A DNA stretch of 64,000 nt from Sphingobium chungbukense (GTDB lineage Bacteria > Pseudomonadota > Alphaproteobacteria > Sphingomonadales > Sphingomonadaceae): the NCBI RefSeq assembly GCF_001005725.1, contig NZ_LBIC01000003.1, positions 310,001 to 374,000 on the forward strand, written 5' to 3'. The translations under genes and the position numbers were made by a program. Numbering within the stretch: the first letter of the stretch is position 1; every line of letters begins with the position of its first letter. The notes under the pieces are model-generated. The model had not been told where the DNA came from and searched no databases. It was given only the letters and a program-made list of their open reading frames with translations. Below, one piece after another: positions 35,143 through 46,382 of the stretch.

Positions 35143-36423
35143 ATGTCCTTGCGTTGCCCGTTCCTTGCTGGCCTGATAGCCTTCGCTGCGGCGTTAGGCG
35201 GTTGCGCGCCAGCCGGTCAGCGTCCCGCACCCGTCGCGGCCATACCGGTCGAACAGCGGCAGCCGGTCACCATCCTGGTGTCGATCGACGGGTTTCGCCC
35301 CGATTATCTGAAGCGCGGCGTGACGCCCAATCTGCTGACGCTGGCGGCAGGTGGGGTCGAGGCGTCGATGCGCCCATCCTTTCCGACCAAGACCTTTCCC
35401 AATCACTGGGCGATCGTCACCGGAAACCGGCCCGATCGCAGCGGCATCGTTTCTAACAAGATGGAGGATGCTTCGCGCCCGGATGAGAAGTTCACCACCG
35501 CCAGCGACGATCCCTTCTGGTGGAACGAGGCTGAACCGATCTGGGTAACGGCGGAAAAGGCGGGCATACGCACGGCCACCATCTTCTGGCCGGGCTCCAA
35601 TGTCGGCTGGGGCGGAAATAAGATCGCAGGTTCGGACCACAAGATCGCTGGCGGCATCCGGCCCAGTGACTGGGCGCAGTTCAATGAGGAGATTGGCGGG
35701 GACCAGCGGGTAAACGCCGCATTGGACCTGCTCCGCCGCCCGGCGGACATCCGGCCGCGCTTCGTGACGATTTATTTCAACGCGGTGGATAAGGCCGGCC
35801 ATGACAGCGGGCCGGATGCACTGGAAACGACACGGGCGGTCCGGGAAGTCGATGGGCAGATCGGGCTGCTCATCGCCGGACTCAAGACGCTGGGCCAGCC
35901 CGCCAACCTGGTCATCCTGTCCGACCATGGCATGGCGCAGAAAAGCAGCGATCGGGTTGTGGCGATGGACAGGGTCGCTGATGCCGCCGACTATCGCCTT
36001 GTCGAAAGTGGTCCCTTTGCCAGCCTCGACGCCCAACCGGGACATGAGACGGCCTTGGAAGCACGGCTCTTGAAGCCGCAGCCACATATGCAATGCTGGC
36101 GAAAGGGCGATATTCCGGCCCGTTTCCATTATGGCTCGCACCGGCGCATTCCGCCTTATTTCTGCCTGGCCGACACGGGATGGATGATCCAGCCGACCGC
36201 CCCCGCGAAGCCCTTCGTCGGCGGCGATCATGGCTGGGACGACCGGGCGCCGGAAATGCAGGCCCTGTTCATCGCCAACGGTCCGGCCTTCGACACACGC
36301 TTCCGCCCGCCGGCCGGCTTCACCAATGTCGATGTCTATCCTTTTCTGGCAAGGCTGTTGGGGGTGGCGCCGGCTCCCAACGACGGCGATCCGGCGGCAC
36401 TGGCCGGGCTGGCCAGGCATTGA
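35143..36423 (+). CDS. Ectonucleotide pyrophosphatase/phosphodiesterase family lipoprotein
   Basis: 426 residues. A lipoprotein signal (lipobox LGGC, about residue 22) leads into the alkaline-phosphatase fold: VSIDGFRPDYL (metal Asp), FPTKTFPNHW (nucleophile Thr), GHDSGPD and SDHGM (metal His/Asp), GGDHGWD (metal His). All six metal-site residues seem to be present. These enzymes cut nucleotide pyrophosphate or phosphodiester bonds in the envelope. The exact substrate cannot be read from the sequence. Confidence 0.9.
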   Translation: MSLRCPFLAGLIAFAAALGGCAPAGQRPAPVAAIPVEQRQPVTILVSIDGFRPDYLKRGVTPNLLTLAAGGVEASMRPSFPTKTFPNHWAIVTGNRPDRSGIVSNKMEDASRPDEKFTTASDDPFWWNEAEPIWVTAEKAGIRTATIFWPGSNVGWGGNKIAGSDHKIAGGIRPSDWAQFNEEIGGDQRVNAALDLLRRPADIRPRFVTIYFNAVDKAGHDSGPDALETTRAVREVDGQIGLLIAGLKTLGQPANLVILSDHGMAQKSSDRVVAMDRVADAADYRLVESGPFASLDAQPGHETALEARLLKPQPHMQCWRKGDIPARFHYGSHRRIPPYFCLADTGWMIQPTAPAKPFVGGDHGWDDRAPEMQALFIANGPAFDTRFRPPAGFTNVDVYPFLARLLGVAPAPNDGDPAALAGLARH

Positions 36424-36496
36424 CGTTTTCGTCAACGGAAGCTTGACGGGAACGTAAGGCACCCCTACCTCCCACCCGTTGCAGAAGGAAACGGGC

Positions 36497-36961
36497 ATGA
36501 GCGAAATCGTCTATTTCGAGGATGTGAAGGTAGGGGACCAGACCGAATTCGGTCCTCTCAACATCGGCAGGGAGGAGATCATCGCCTTTGCCGGCGAATT
36601 CGATCCCCAGCCCTTTCACTTGTCGGACGAGGCGGCCGCACAAACCCATTTTGGCAGCCTGGCCGCCAGCGGCTGGCATACGACGGCGCTCTGCATGAAG
36701 ATGATGGTGGCTCGCTGGCAAAGGGAGCCGGGCGTTCAGGCGGCGAGCCTGGGCGCAATAGGCGTGGACGAACTGCGCTGGCTGCGACCTGTCCGGCCAG
36801 GCGACACATTGCGCGGAACTTCCGAAGTCGTCGAGACGAAGGCTTCGAAGAGCCGCCCGGAAATGGGAGTGGTGAAGTCGCGGATCACGCTGTTCAACCA
36901 GCGCGACGAACCGGTGATGACGATGATACCGATCGTCATGTTCCGGACGCGTGCCGCCTGA
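36497..36961 (+). CDS. MaoC-like dehydratase
   Basis: 154-residue hot-dog-fold protein. The start at 36497 has GGAAACGGGC upstream. GEFDPQPFHLSDEAA carries the hydratase Asp/His pair and is followed by FGSLAASGWHTTAL, both typical of (R)-specific enoyl-CoA hydratase-type MaoC proteins. The pathway is not apparent from the neighbours. It is convergent with the secreted-protein gene, 1 base apart. Confidence 0.9.
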   Translation: MSEIVYFEDVKVGDQTEFGPLNIGREEIIAFAGEFDPQPFHLSDEAAAQTHFGSLAASGWHTTALCMKMMVARWQREPGVQAASLGAIGVDELRWLRPVRPGDTLRGTSEVVETKASKSRPEMGVVKSRITLFNQRDEPVMTMIPIVMFRTRAA

Positions 36962-36962
36962 A

Positions 36963-37493
36963 TTATCGAGGATTCGGCTGGTTCGCCCGGGCGTCGGCAG
37001 CCATGATGCGGATGACGGATTTGGGAGAGCCCGCGACCTGGACGGTGTGAAGCCCCGGCGGCAGGTCGAACCAGACGATCTTGCGGATACCCGAACAGTC
37101 GGGGCCATGGCCATGATCGACCGACGAAAGCGCGGAGGCTCCCGTCGCGACATCGACCCATGCTCCTTCCGACAGGGCAATGCCGACGCGCGCCGGGTCC
37201 TTGAGCGCCAGGGTGAAAAGACCGGCAAAGCTTTTTGGCGCAGTCTTGCCCGGCGGAACGGCGAACTGGACCTGGACGCCGGGTCGCAGGCTGGCCGTGA
37301 CGGGCTTGCCCAGGATCAGGCGCGGCGCTGTCGAGACGGTGCCGCCGCCAGTCGCCGCGCCGCTTTGCGTCCAGCTTGTCCAGGGTTCGGCCAATGGCCC
37401 AGCGCCAGCACAGGAAGCCGGTGCGGGAACCGAAGCGGCATGGGCCGCGATCGGGCAGAATGCCAATAGGAACAGCAGCCGCTTCATCCTCAT
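36963..37493 (-). CDS. Small exported protein of unknown function
   Basis: 176 residues from ATG 37493, with AAAGGGA just before; a second ATG lies at 37487. A signal peptide (about 1-20, LLFLLAFCPIAAHA) is followed by a beta-rich domain with two cysteines (SCAG, PDCSG) and the stretch IVWFDLPPGLHTVQVAGSP. I do not recognise a characterised family. It begins 9 bases after the mutL stop on the same strand and is probably co-transcribed with mutL. Confidence 0.75.
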   Translation of the reverse strand: MRMKRLLFLLAFCPIAAHAASVPAPASCAGAGPLAEPWTSWTQSGAATGGGTVSTAPRLILGKPVTASLRPGVQVQFAVPPGKTAPKSFAGLFTLALKDPARVGIALSEGAWVDVATGASALSSVDHGHGPDCSGIRKIVWFDLPPGLHTVQVAGSPKSVIRIMAADARANQPNPR

Positions 37494-37501
37494 TTCCCTT
37501 T

Positions 37502-39286
37502 CTACTTCCGGCCGAACAGTTTTTCGATGTCGCCATGCCCCAGCTTTACCCAGGTCGGGCGGCCATGGTTGCACTGGCCGCTGCGGGGGGTGATCTCCAT
37601 TTCGCGGAGCAGGGCGTTCATTTCCGCGACGCTCAAGGTGCGACCCGCGCGGACCGATCCGTGGCAAGCCATGGTGGCGGCGACCAGATCGAGCCGTTCC
37701 TTCAGGGACAGCGCGCTGTCATAAGCGGCGAGGTCGTCGGCGAGGTCGGACACCAGGCCCTGCACATCGCCCTGCCCCAGCATGGCCGGGGTTGCCCGGA
37801 CCAGCATCGCCGCGGGACCGAAGCGCTCCAGTTCGAGCCCGAAATCCTTCAGCTCCGCGATCCGCGCCTCGAGCCGGTCGCAGGCGGGCTCGTCCAGTTC
37901 CACCACTTCGGGCAGCAGCAGCGCCTGCGCCGCGACGCCCTGCCCCTCCATCGCACGGCGCATGCGTTCCAGGGTCAGCCGTTCATGCGCAGCGTGCTGG
38001 TCGACGATGACGAGGCCGTCCTCCGCCTCCGCAACGATATAGGTGCGGGCGACCTGCCCCCGCGCGACGCCCAACGGGAAGCTGGTGCCTTCGGGCGCGG
38101 GCGCGGCGGCGGGTTCGGCGCGGGCCTGCGGCGGGGGTGTAAGGAAGCTCGGGCGGCGATCGGCCAGGGAATAATTTGGCATCGACCTGGGGATGGACAC
38201 GTCCGCCGCTTCGAAGATCGGCATCGCCCCGATCGGCGTTGGGGAAACGGGCTCGGCCTTCCATGCGGAAAGCCCGGCGGGATCGGCATGCTGGACGGCA
38301 CGGAAACCCTCCGCGTCCAGCGCGCGGCGCAGGCCGGAGACGATCATGCCCCGGATCAGCGCCGGGTCACGGAAGCGAACCTCGGTCTTGGCCGGGTGGA
38401 CGTTGACGTCGACCTCCAGCGGCGGAACGTCGAGGAAAAGCGCCACGACCGGGTGCCGATCCCGCGCCAGCATGTCGGCATAGGCACCCCGCACCGCCCC
38501 GACCAGCAGCCGGTCGCGGACCGGGCGGCCATTCACGAACAGGAACTGATGATCGCCAACACCCCGATTATAGGTCGGCAGCGAAGCCACGCCGGACAGG
38601 CGCACGCCTTCCCGTTCCAGCGCAACGATGACATGATTGTCCGCCAGCGCCCGGTCGGTCAGCGCGGCGACGCGATCCTCCCGCGCCTCGTCCGCCTGCA
38701 CGCCCAGCACCCGGCGGCCGTCATGCTCCATGTTGAACGCCACCGAGGGATGCGCCATGGCGAGGCGACGGACGACATCGAGGCAGGCGGCATATTCCGC
38801 TTTCGCCGAGCGCAGGAACTTGCGACGGGCGGGCACCTTGCCGAACAGCTGTTCGACCGTGATCCGGGTCCCCGGCGGCAGCGCGGCGGGACCTTCGCCG
38901 ACCACCACGCCATTGTCCACGGTGCGATTCCAGCCGTCCCGTCCATGCGGCCGACTGTCGATGGAAAGCCGCGCAACGCTGGCAATGGAAGGCAGCGCTT
39001 CACCCCTGAAGCCCAGCGTGGCGACATTCTCGATCGCATCGTCCGGCAATTTGGACGTGGCATGGCGTTCCAGCGCCAGCGCGATCTCCCCTGAATTCAT
39101 GCCGCAACCGTCGTCGCTCACCTCGATCCGGTCGAGGCCGCCATGGGAAATGCGGACGGAAATCCGGCCTGCCCCGGCATCCAGCGCATTTTCAACGATT
39201 TCCTTGAGTGCGCTGGCAGGCCTTTCGACCACTTCACCTGCGGCGATGCGATTGACCAGATGTTCGGGCAGACGGCGTATTGACAT
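37502..39286 (-). CDS. mutL: DNA mismatch repair protein MutL
   Basis: 594 residues. The GHKL ATPase N-terminus starts MSIRRLPEHLVNRIAAGEVVERP, with VENALDAGA and DDGCGM. The C-terminal dimerisation/endonuclease domain includes VDQHAAHERLTLE, the metal-binding DQHA(x)2E motif, so this MutL is of the nicking type, as expected where MutH is absent. Divergent from mreB across a 161-base gap. Confidence 0.97.
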   Translation of the reverse strand: MSIRRLPEHLVNRIAAGEVVERPASALKEIVENALDAGAGRISVRISHGGLDRIEVSDDGCGMNSGEIALALERHATSKLPDDAIENVATLGFRGEALPSIASVARLSIDSRPHGRDGWNRTVDNGVVVGEGPAALPPGTRITVEQLFGKVPARRKFLRSAKAEYAACLDVVRRLAMAHPSVAFNMEHDGRRVLGVQADEAREDRVAALTDRALADNHVIVALEREGVRLSGVASLPTYNRGVGDHQFLFVNGRPVRDRLLVGAVRGAYADMLARDRHPVVALFLDVPPLEVDVNVHPAKTEVRFRDPALIRGMIVSGLRRALDAEGFRAVQHADPAGLSAWKAEPVSPTPIGAMPIFEAADVSIPRSMPNYSLADRRPSFLTPPPQARAEPAAAPAPEGTSFPLGVARGQVARTYIVAEAEDGLVIVDQHAAHERLTLERMRRAMEGQGVAAQALLLPEVVELDEPACDRLEARIAELKDFGLELERFGPAAMLVRATPAMLGQGDVQGLVSDLADDLAAYDSALSLKERLDLVAATMACHGSVRAGRTLSVAEMNALLREMEITPRSGQCNHGRPTWVKLGHGDIEKLFGRK

Positions 39287-39435
39287 TGATTAGTGACTAG
39301 CCCAAGCGAGCGCTTTCCGCGAGACGCCTGCCCCAGAAAATTTGGTTGCCAAAATTGGTGAACCCGGGGGGCGGGTGAATTGCGGGGCGAACTTTCCGAC
39401 TGACCCGGTTCGCTTCGCCGGGGGGGTGGGGCTGA

Positions 39436-40494
<1,059 letters not shown>

Positions 40495-40506
40495 GGGAGC
40501 GAGTGG

Positions 40507-41427
40507 ATGGCGCGGCCACCCAGCCGACGCCCCGGGCACAACCGGAAGGCGCAATATAGCCTCTTCGCCAGCTATGTCGTGGCGATGACCGGCGCCGCCG
40601 TCGGCCTGCTTCTGGTGGTTGTCGCCATTTTCGATCCGACCGGCTTCGCCGCGATCCGCATCGCGACGGCGGAAATGACTCGCCCGGCATCGGTCACGCT
40701 GAAGAATATGGTAAGCGGGGTTTCGTCCATCGACGAGGTGCTCGCCTCCTATTGGCAGGCGGGATCGCAGAATGTCGCGCTTCGCCGGCAGGTGGAAGCG
40801 GATCGCAACCGGATCATCGAGGCCAAGGCCGTCGCGCAGGAAAATCTTCGCCTCAAGAAGCTGCTGAAGCTGGTCGAGGATGACGGCAGCCAATTGCTGA
40901 CCGCGCGGCTGATCGCCTCCTCCTCCTCCAGCACGCGCCGCCTGGCCCGGCTGAATGCCGGGCGTTGGCAGGGGGTGCGGCCGGGCATGCCGGTACGCGC
41001 CCCGGAAGGGCTGATCGGGCGCATCCATATCACCACGCCCAATACGGCCGAGGTGCTGTTGCTTACCGACACCAGCAATATCGTGCCGGTGCGCCGGGCC
41101 AATGACAGCGTACCGGCGATTTCCACCGGGCTTGGCGATGGAACGCTGGAAATCCGGGCGCTGGCGGCGGGACGCAATCCGTTCAAGCCCGGCGATCTGC
41201 TCGTGACCTCCGGCATTGGCGGCGTCTATCAGCCCAATATCCCAGTGGCGGTGATCGTGCGGATCGAGGGCGAGATCGCCTATGGCGTACCGCTGGCCAA
41301 TCCTTCCAAGGTGGATGCCGTGGTGGTCGAGCGCTCCTTCGAGGAAACGGTGACGCGAACCGATCCCAACGCGCCGGTCGAGCCGGAAGCAGGCACGAAC
41401 GCGCCTTCCGGCGCACCGCCGCCATGA
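40507..41427 (+). CDS. mreC: Rod-shape-determining protein MreC
   Basis: 306 residues: short basic cytoplasmic start, one membrane helix (about 20-42), a periplasmic coiled coil (about 75-115) and a double beta-barrel (GLIGRIHITTPNTAEVLLLTD, VTSGIGGVYQPNIPVAVI). The C-terminus is rich in Pro/Ala/Glu. It binds PBP2 in the periplasm. It overlaps mreD by ATGA. Confidence 0.95.
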   Translation: MARPPSRRPGHNRKAQYSLFASYVVAMTGAAVGLLLVVVAIFDPTGFAAIRIATAEMTRPASVTLKNMVSGVSSIDEVLASYWQAGSQNVALRRQVEADRNRIIEAKAVAQENLRLKKLLKLVEDDGSQLLTARLIASSSSSTRRLARLNAGRWQGVRPGMPVRAPEGLIGRIHITTPNTAEVLLLTDTSNIVPVRRANDSVPAISTGLGDGTLEIRALAAGRNPFKPGDLLVTSGIGGVYQPNIPVAVIVRIEGEIAYGVPLANPSKVDAVVVERSFEETVTRTDPNAPVEPEAGTNAPSGAPPP

Positions 41428-41951
41428 TCGACTCGCATTTCCAGCATGTCCCGCGTCTCGGCCGCCATCCGTCGCGCCTGCGGTTGACCGGGACGCCCGT
41501 GATCACGGTCATGCTGGGATCGATTGTGACCGCGTTGCCGGTGATCGCGCAATCGCCGGTGATGCCGCCCTTCGGCCTGCTGCTGCTGTTGACATGGCGG
41601 CTGTTGCGGCCTGAGTTGTGGCGGGCCTGGATCGGCCTGCCGCTCGGCCTGTTCGACGACATGGCGAGCGGTCAACCGATCGGTTCGGCCATGTTCCTGT
41701 GGACCGTCACCCTGATCGCCATCGATGCGGTGGAATCCCGCATGGTCTGGCGCAGCTACCGCCAGGACTGGCTAATCGCCACGGCGGCGATTATCTTCTG
41801 CATTGCCGGCGGCGTCTTCTTCGCGCGGATCACCGGCGGAGGCGACGTGAAGCTGATCCTGGTGGCGCCGCAAATGCTGTGGACGGTCCTGCTCTTTCCC
41901 TTTGTCGTCCGGCAATGCGCCCGGATCGACCGCTGGCGCGTGATGGCATGA
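41424..41951 (+). CDS. mreD: Rod-shape-determining protein MreD
   Basis: 175-residue integral membrane protein with about five hydrophobic helices. It is poorly conserved in sequence, but its location between mreC and mrdA, its length and GLPLGLFDDMASGQPIG (a conserved loop) identify it. ATGA overlaps on both sides. Confidence 0.93.
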   Translation: MIDSHFQHVPRLGRHPSRLRLTGTPVITVMLGSIVTALPVIAQSPVMPPFGLLLLLTWRLLRPELWRAWIGLPLGLFDDMASGQPIGSAMFLWTVTLIAIDAVESRMVWRSYRQDWLIATAAIIFCIAGGVFFARITGGGDVKLILVAPQMLWTVLLFPFVVRQCARIDRWRVMA

Positions 41952-44029
41952 AGCTGCCCTTTTCCAAAAAAAAGACCGTTACCGAAGCTTCCCTGTCCTT
42001 TACCTTCACGCGCCGTGCGATGGTCGTCGGCGGGTTGCAGGGGGCGATCGGGACGATGCTGGTGGCCCGCATGGGCTGGATCAGCGTGGCGGAGAACGAG
42101 AAATATAATCTGCTGTCGGAAAGCAACCGGGTCAACCTGACGCTGATCCCCCCCCGGCGCGGATGGATCATCGACCGTAATGGCCGGCCACTGGCGAACA
42201 ACCGCACCGACTTTCGCGTCGACCTGATCCCGGAACGGGTTACGGACGCGGAGAACACGATCCGCAGCCTGGCCCATCTGCTCGCGCTGACCGATGATGA
42301 GGTCGAGCGGATCAAGGAGGAACTGGACAAGTCGGCGGGCTTCCGCCCGGTGCAGGTGGCCGAAAAGCTGACCTACGACCAATATGCGGCGGTCAGCGTG
42401 CGCCTGCCCGACCTGCCGGGGGTAGCGCCGAGCCAGGGCTTTTCGCGCAACTATCCTGCAGGCGCGACGGTCGGGCATCTGCTGGGCTATGTCGGTGCGG
42501 CGTCGGCCAAGGATTATGAAGAGCGCAAGAACCCGCTGCTGATCACGCCGGGTTTCAAGGTCGGCAAGGATGGTCTGGAGCGATCCTTCGACCGGGAACT
42601 GACCGGAAAGCCTGGCGCGAAGCGGGTGGAAGTGACGGCACGGGGCAAGATCGTGCGCGAACTCACGACCAGGCCCGACACGCCGGGCAATGCGGTGAAG
42701 CTGACCATCGACGCCGGATTGCAGGAATATGCGGGACGGCGGCTGGCGACGCAGAGCGGGTCGGTGGTGGTGATCGACTGCCATAATGGTGATGTGCTGG
42801 CGATGGCGTCGATGCCCAGTTTCGACCCCAACAGCTTTTCCGACGGCATCAGCCATCTGGAATGGGACATGTTGTCGAAGGACGACCATGTGCCCTTGCG
42901 CAACAAGACCTTGCAGGGCCTTTATCCGCCGGGATCGACGGTGAAGCCCATGGTGGCGCTGGCGCTGCTGGAGGCGGGGATTTCGCCAATGGACACGGTG
43001 AGCTGCTCCGGCGCCATCCGGGTCGGCAACACGCTGTTCCACTGCCACAAGAAGCGCGGGCACGGGTCGCTCAACATGCGCGGAGCGATCGCCCAGAGCT
43101 GCGACATCTATTTCTACCAGATGGCGCAGCGCATCGGCATGGACCGCATCGCCAGCATGGCGCATCGCGTGGGTATGGGCCAGAAATTCCCCCTGCCCTT
43201 CCCCAGCCAGAGTTTCGGCACGGTTCCCGATCCGGCGTGGAAGCTGAAGAAATATAACCAGAAATGGCAGGTCTATGACACGGTCAACGCGACCATCGGC
43301 CAGGGTTATATGCTGATCAACCCGTTGCAGATGGCGGTGATGGCATCGCGGCTGGCGACGGGCAGGCAACTGATGCCCAATTTCATCTTCGGTGCGCAGC
43401 GGCCAGCCCCTGCGCCGGTGGGCGTGAATGAGGAGCATCTGGTGACGATCCGCGACGCGATGAGCGCGGTGGTGAACGGCGGCGGCACAGGCGGTGCCGC
43501 GCGCATGACCGTGCCGGGCGTGCTGATGGCGGGCAAGACGGGGACGGCACAGGTCCGCCGCATCACCATGGCCGAACGCGGCGGCGGCGTCCGCAGCAAC
43601 GCGTCCCTGCCCTTCAAGCTGCGCGATCATGCGCTGTTCCAGGGTTTCGCGCCGTTCGACAATCCGCGCTACGCCATTGCCTGCATCATCGAGCATGGCG
43701 GCCATACCAATCGCAACGAGGACGCGCCGATGATCGCGGCCGATACCATGACCTTCCTGTTCGACCAGGCCAAGGCGATGGAAAAGCTGGAAACGCTGGA
43801 AAAGGGCTGGGGCGGGCCTCCGGCCGAGCGGATGGCAAGGCAGATGGCCGCTTATCGGCTCGCCAAGGCGATCGAAAAGGGGGAGGCGCCGCCGCCCGAA
43901 GCGTCCAACGCGATGAATGGCGCTGAGACAAGCAACAATATGGCCGCTGCCGCCGTACCCCAGCCCCCTGCGGCCGCAACGCCGGCGGACGCCGATGACG
44001 CCCCCCCTCCGGCGGACAGCGCCCGATGA
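41948..44029 (+). CDS. mrdA: Penicillin-binding protein 2 (elongation transpeptidase)
   Basis: 693 residues from ATG 41948, overlapping the mreD stop; an open frame extends upstream through mreD but is not used. N-terminal membrane anchor, dimerisation domain (RRGWIIDRNGRPLANN), transpeptidase with SxxK in GSTVKP (S330, K333) and the KTGTAQV motif near 530. An Ala/Pro/Asp-rich tail ends the protein. It is the beta-lactam target of the elongasome. Confidence 0.97.
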   Translation: MKLPFSKKKTVTEASLSFTFTRRAMVVGGLQGAIGTMLVARMGWISVAENEKYNLLSESNRVNLTLIPPRRGWIIDRNGRPLANNRTDFRVDLIPERVTDAENTIRSLAHLLALTDDEVERIKEELDKSAGFRPVQVAEKLTYDQYAAVSVRLPDLPGVAPSQGFSRNYPAGATVGHLLGYVGAASAKDYEERKNPLLITPGFKVGKDGLERSFDRELTGKPGAKRVEVTARGKIVRELTTRPDTPGNAVKLTIDAGLQEYAGRRLATQSGSVVVIDCHNGDVLAMASMPSFDPNSFSDGISHLEWDMLSKDDHVPLRNKTLQGLYPPGSTVKPMVALALLEAGISPMDTVSCSGAIRVGNTLFHCHKKRGHGSLNMRGAIAQSCDIYFYQMAQRIGMDRIASMAHRVGMGQKFPLPFPSQSFGTVPDPAWKLKKYNQKWQVYDTVNATIGQGYMLINPLQMAVMASRLATGRQLMPNFIFGAQRPAPAPVGVNEEHLVTIRDAMSAVVNGGGTGGAARMTVPGVLMAGKTGTAQVRRITMAERGGGVRSNASLPFKLRDHALFQGFAPFDNPRYAIACIIEHGGHTNRNEDAPMIAADTMTFLFDQAKAMEKLETLEKGWGGPPAERMARQMAAYRLAKAIEKGEAPPPEASNAMNGAETSNNMAAAAVPQPPAAATPADADDAPPPADSAR

Positions 44030-45138
44030 GCATCGTTCCGGAACCCTTGACCGAATTCCCCTGGCGCGTGCTGGGCATATTGCTTGCCATAGCGGGGTTC
44101 GGGACGCTGGTACTCTACAGCGCCGCGGGAGGCAGCATCACGCCCTGGGCGATCAACCAGGGCGTGCGCTTCGTCATCTTCTCCGTTATGGCGCTGGTGC
44201 TGAGCCGCATTCCGCTTGAGACCTTCGCCCGCTTCGCCTTTCCCGCTTATGGCAGCGTGCTGGTCGCCCTGTTCCTGGTCGAGTTGATCGGCGGGGTGGC
44301 GGGGGGCAGCCAGCGGTGGATCAACTTGGGCTTCATGCAATTGCAGCCTTCCGAATTCATGAAGCCGATCATCGTGCTGGCGGTCGCGCGCTTCTATGCA
44401 TTGCTCCCGGTGGGGGAGATCAGACGCTGGAACGCGATCTGGCCGGCGCTGGTGCTGATCGGCGTACCCTTCATGCTGGTGCTGGTTCAGCCGGACCTCG
44501 GCACAGCGACGATGATCGCGGCGGGCGGGGTGACGGTGATGTTCCTCGCCGGATTGCCGCTGCGGCTGTTCGTGGGGTCGGGGCTGGCCTTCGCCGCCAT
44601 CGTGCCGATCGCCTTCAGCTTCCTGCATGACTATCAGAAGAACCGCGTGCTGATCTTCATGGACCCGGAGAGCGACCCGCTGGGCGCGGGCTATCATATC
44701 AGCCAGTCGAAGATCGCCATCGGTTCGGGCGGCATTTTCGGCAAGGGCTTCCTCAAGGGCACGCAGAGCCATCTCGATTATCTGCCCGAAGGCCATACCG
44801 ATTTCGTCTTCGCCACCATGGCCGAGGAATGGGGGCTGCTGGGCGGCGTGCTGCTGATCGGGGCCTTCATGCTTCTGTTCCGCTGGGGCATTGGCGTGTC
44901 GCTGCGCGCGCAGGACAAATATGCGCGGCTGGTGGCGGCGGGGCTGACCACGACGATCTTCTTCTATGTCGCGATCAACCTGATGATGGTCATGGGCCTG
45001 GCGCCGGTGGTGGGGATCCCCCTGCCCTTCATGTCCTATGGCGGATCGTCGATGCTGACGGTCATGCTGTGCGTCGGCATCATCATGGCGATCGAACGGT
45101 CGGGACGGCGGCGGAGCAGGCCGGGAAATTGGGGCTGA
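44026..45138 (+). CDS. rodA: Rod-shape SEDS glycosyltransferase RodA
   Basis: 370 residues with about ten membrane helices. SEDS motifs include SQRWINLGFMQLQPSEFMK, VQPDLGTA and the C-terminal GIPLPFMSYGGSS. It polymerises peptidoglycan glycan strands together with PBP2. The start overlaps mrdA by ATGA; it is the last gene of the operon. Confidence 0.97.
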   Translation: MSIVPEPLTEFPWRVLGILLAIAGFGTLVLYSAAGGSITPWAINQGVRFVIFSVMALVLSRIPLETFARFAFPAYGSVLVALFLVELIGGVAGGSQRWINLGFMQLQPSEFMKPIIVLAVARFYALLPVGEIRRWNAIWPALVLIGVPFMLVLVQPDLGTATMIAAGGVTVMFLAGLPLRLFVGSGLAFAAIVPIAFSFLHDYQKNRVLIFMDPESDPLGAGYHISQSKIAIGSGGIFGKGFLKGTQSHLDYLPEGHTDFVFATMAEEWGLLGGVLLIGAFMLLFRWGIGVSLRAQDKYARLVAAGLTTTIFFYVAINLMMVMGLAPVVGIPLPFMSYGGSSMLTVMLCVGIIMAIERSGRRRSRPGNWG

Positions 45139-45263
45139 AACCGGCCTGTTCACAAAAATTTGCGACCAGAAGCGATTTCCTGTTTGCAAAGTCCGATGCG
45201 ACTGCTAACAGCCCGCCCACGCCAAGGCGACGCCTCATCTAGGGCCTAGCCGAAAGCCGGTGT

Positions 45264-45339
<76 letters not shown>

Positions 45340-45378
45340 GATTTTCAGCGGATCGGGACACAAGCCCAACGCCGGCGT

Positions 45379-45451
<73 letters not shown>

Positions 45452-45521
45452 CTAGGAAAATGCATCCACTCGGAAAATGCATTCCCCGGAACATTGCCGG
45501 ATCGGCAAGCCCGTCTCCGGA

Positions 45522-45992
45522 TCAGACCGGCAATGCGGTCGTGAATTTCGTCATCGACAAAGCGAAATGCGACGCAGCCCCCGCGACGGAAGAATGGCCG
45601 AGCAGCGTCATCATCAGGAAGCGGTTATAGTCCGCCACGTCCGCGACCACTATGCGCAGCAGATAGTCCCACTCTCCGGACATGGAGAAGCATTCGACGA
45701 TCTCCGGGCGCCCGTCGACAAATTGTTCGAACGCACGGCGCGATTCCTGCGCATGGCTGCGCATCCGGATATTGCAAAGGACGTTGACGCCGAGCCCGAT
45801 CTTCTCCGGATCGACCAACCGCACGGTCCCGGCAAGGATACCCGCGCTCTCCAACGCCTTGATCCGGCGCCAGCACGACGCGCTGGACGCGCCCACCTTC
45901 TCCGCCAAATCGGCATGGCTGAGTGTGGCATCCTCCTGCAAGACTGCAATGATTTTGCGATCTATCGCGTCGATCTGCCGTTCCTGTTTCAT
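45522..45992 (-). CDS. Lrp/AsnC family transcriptional regulator
   Basis: 156 residues from ATG 45992; an upstream frame extension lacks family similarity. N-terminal HTH (IDAIDRKIIAVLQEDATLSHADLAEKVG, with SASCWRRIKALESAG as recognition region), C-terminal RAM domain with FSMSGEWDYLLRIVVADV. Proteins of this family respond to amino acids. No adjacent operon is an obvious target: a small membrane-protein gene and the exopolysaccharide locus lie divergently upstream. Confidence 0.93.
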   Translation of the reverse strand: MKQERQIDAIDRKIIAVLQEDATLSHADLAEKVGASSASCWRRIKALESAGILAGTVRLVDPEKIGLGVNVLCNIRMRSHAQESRRAFEQFVDGRPEIVECFSMSGEWDYLLRIVVADVADYNRFLMMTLLGHSSVAGAASHFALSMTKFTTALPV

Positions 45993-46154
45993 GATCGGCA
46001 GAATAGGCGATCCCGTGATTTCATCCAAGAAGCTTCGTGGAACACCCATGCTGGTGCGGTGGGCCAGAAGAAAAGGTTCCGTAAATCTGTTTCCCTTTTC
46101 GGTCAGCCGGGCTATTCTGACGCCAGGTCGAAATTCGATGACCGGGGCCGCGAA

Positions 46155-46382
46155 ATGATCGACCTTTCTCCTCAACCACGCGACAAGGGTTCAGGCACGG
46201 CGCATCCGGCGCCTCGGCACGACGCGGTCGATCGCAACGGGAAAGAGGACCGGTCAAGCCTCGCATGGTGGCGTCATTCCCATATATGGGCGGAGACGGC
46301 GATCCAGCGCCTGTCGCGCTGGGCAGGGCCGGTCGCTCTTGCCCTGACGCTCGGTCTGCTGGGCTGGTGGATAATCCACTGA
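46155..46382 (+). CDS. Small single-pass membrane protein (75 aa), unknown
   Basis: 75 residues from ATG 46155. A polar, charged N-terminal half precedes one C-terminal membrane helix (about 55-74, GPVALALTLGLLGWWIIH). Divergent from the Lrp-type gene. No recognised family; the ribosome site is weak. Coding status rests on the membrane helix and G+C-rich third positions. Confidence 0.45.
   Translation: MIDLSPQPRDKGSGTAHPAPRHDAVDRNGKEDRSSLAWWRHSHIWAETAIQRLSRWAGPVALALTLGLLGWWIIH

Noticed and set aside
45460..45490. Repeated GGAAAATGCAT after the second tRNA-Lys
   Set aside because: Only two close copies of 11 bases; no second gene feature or att partner could be found.
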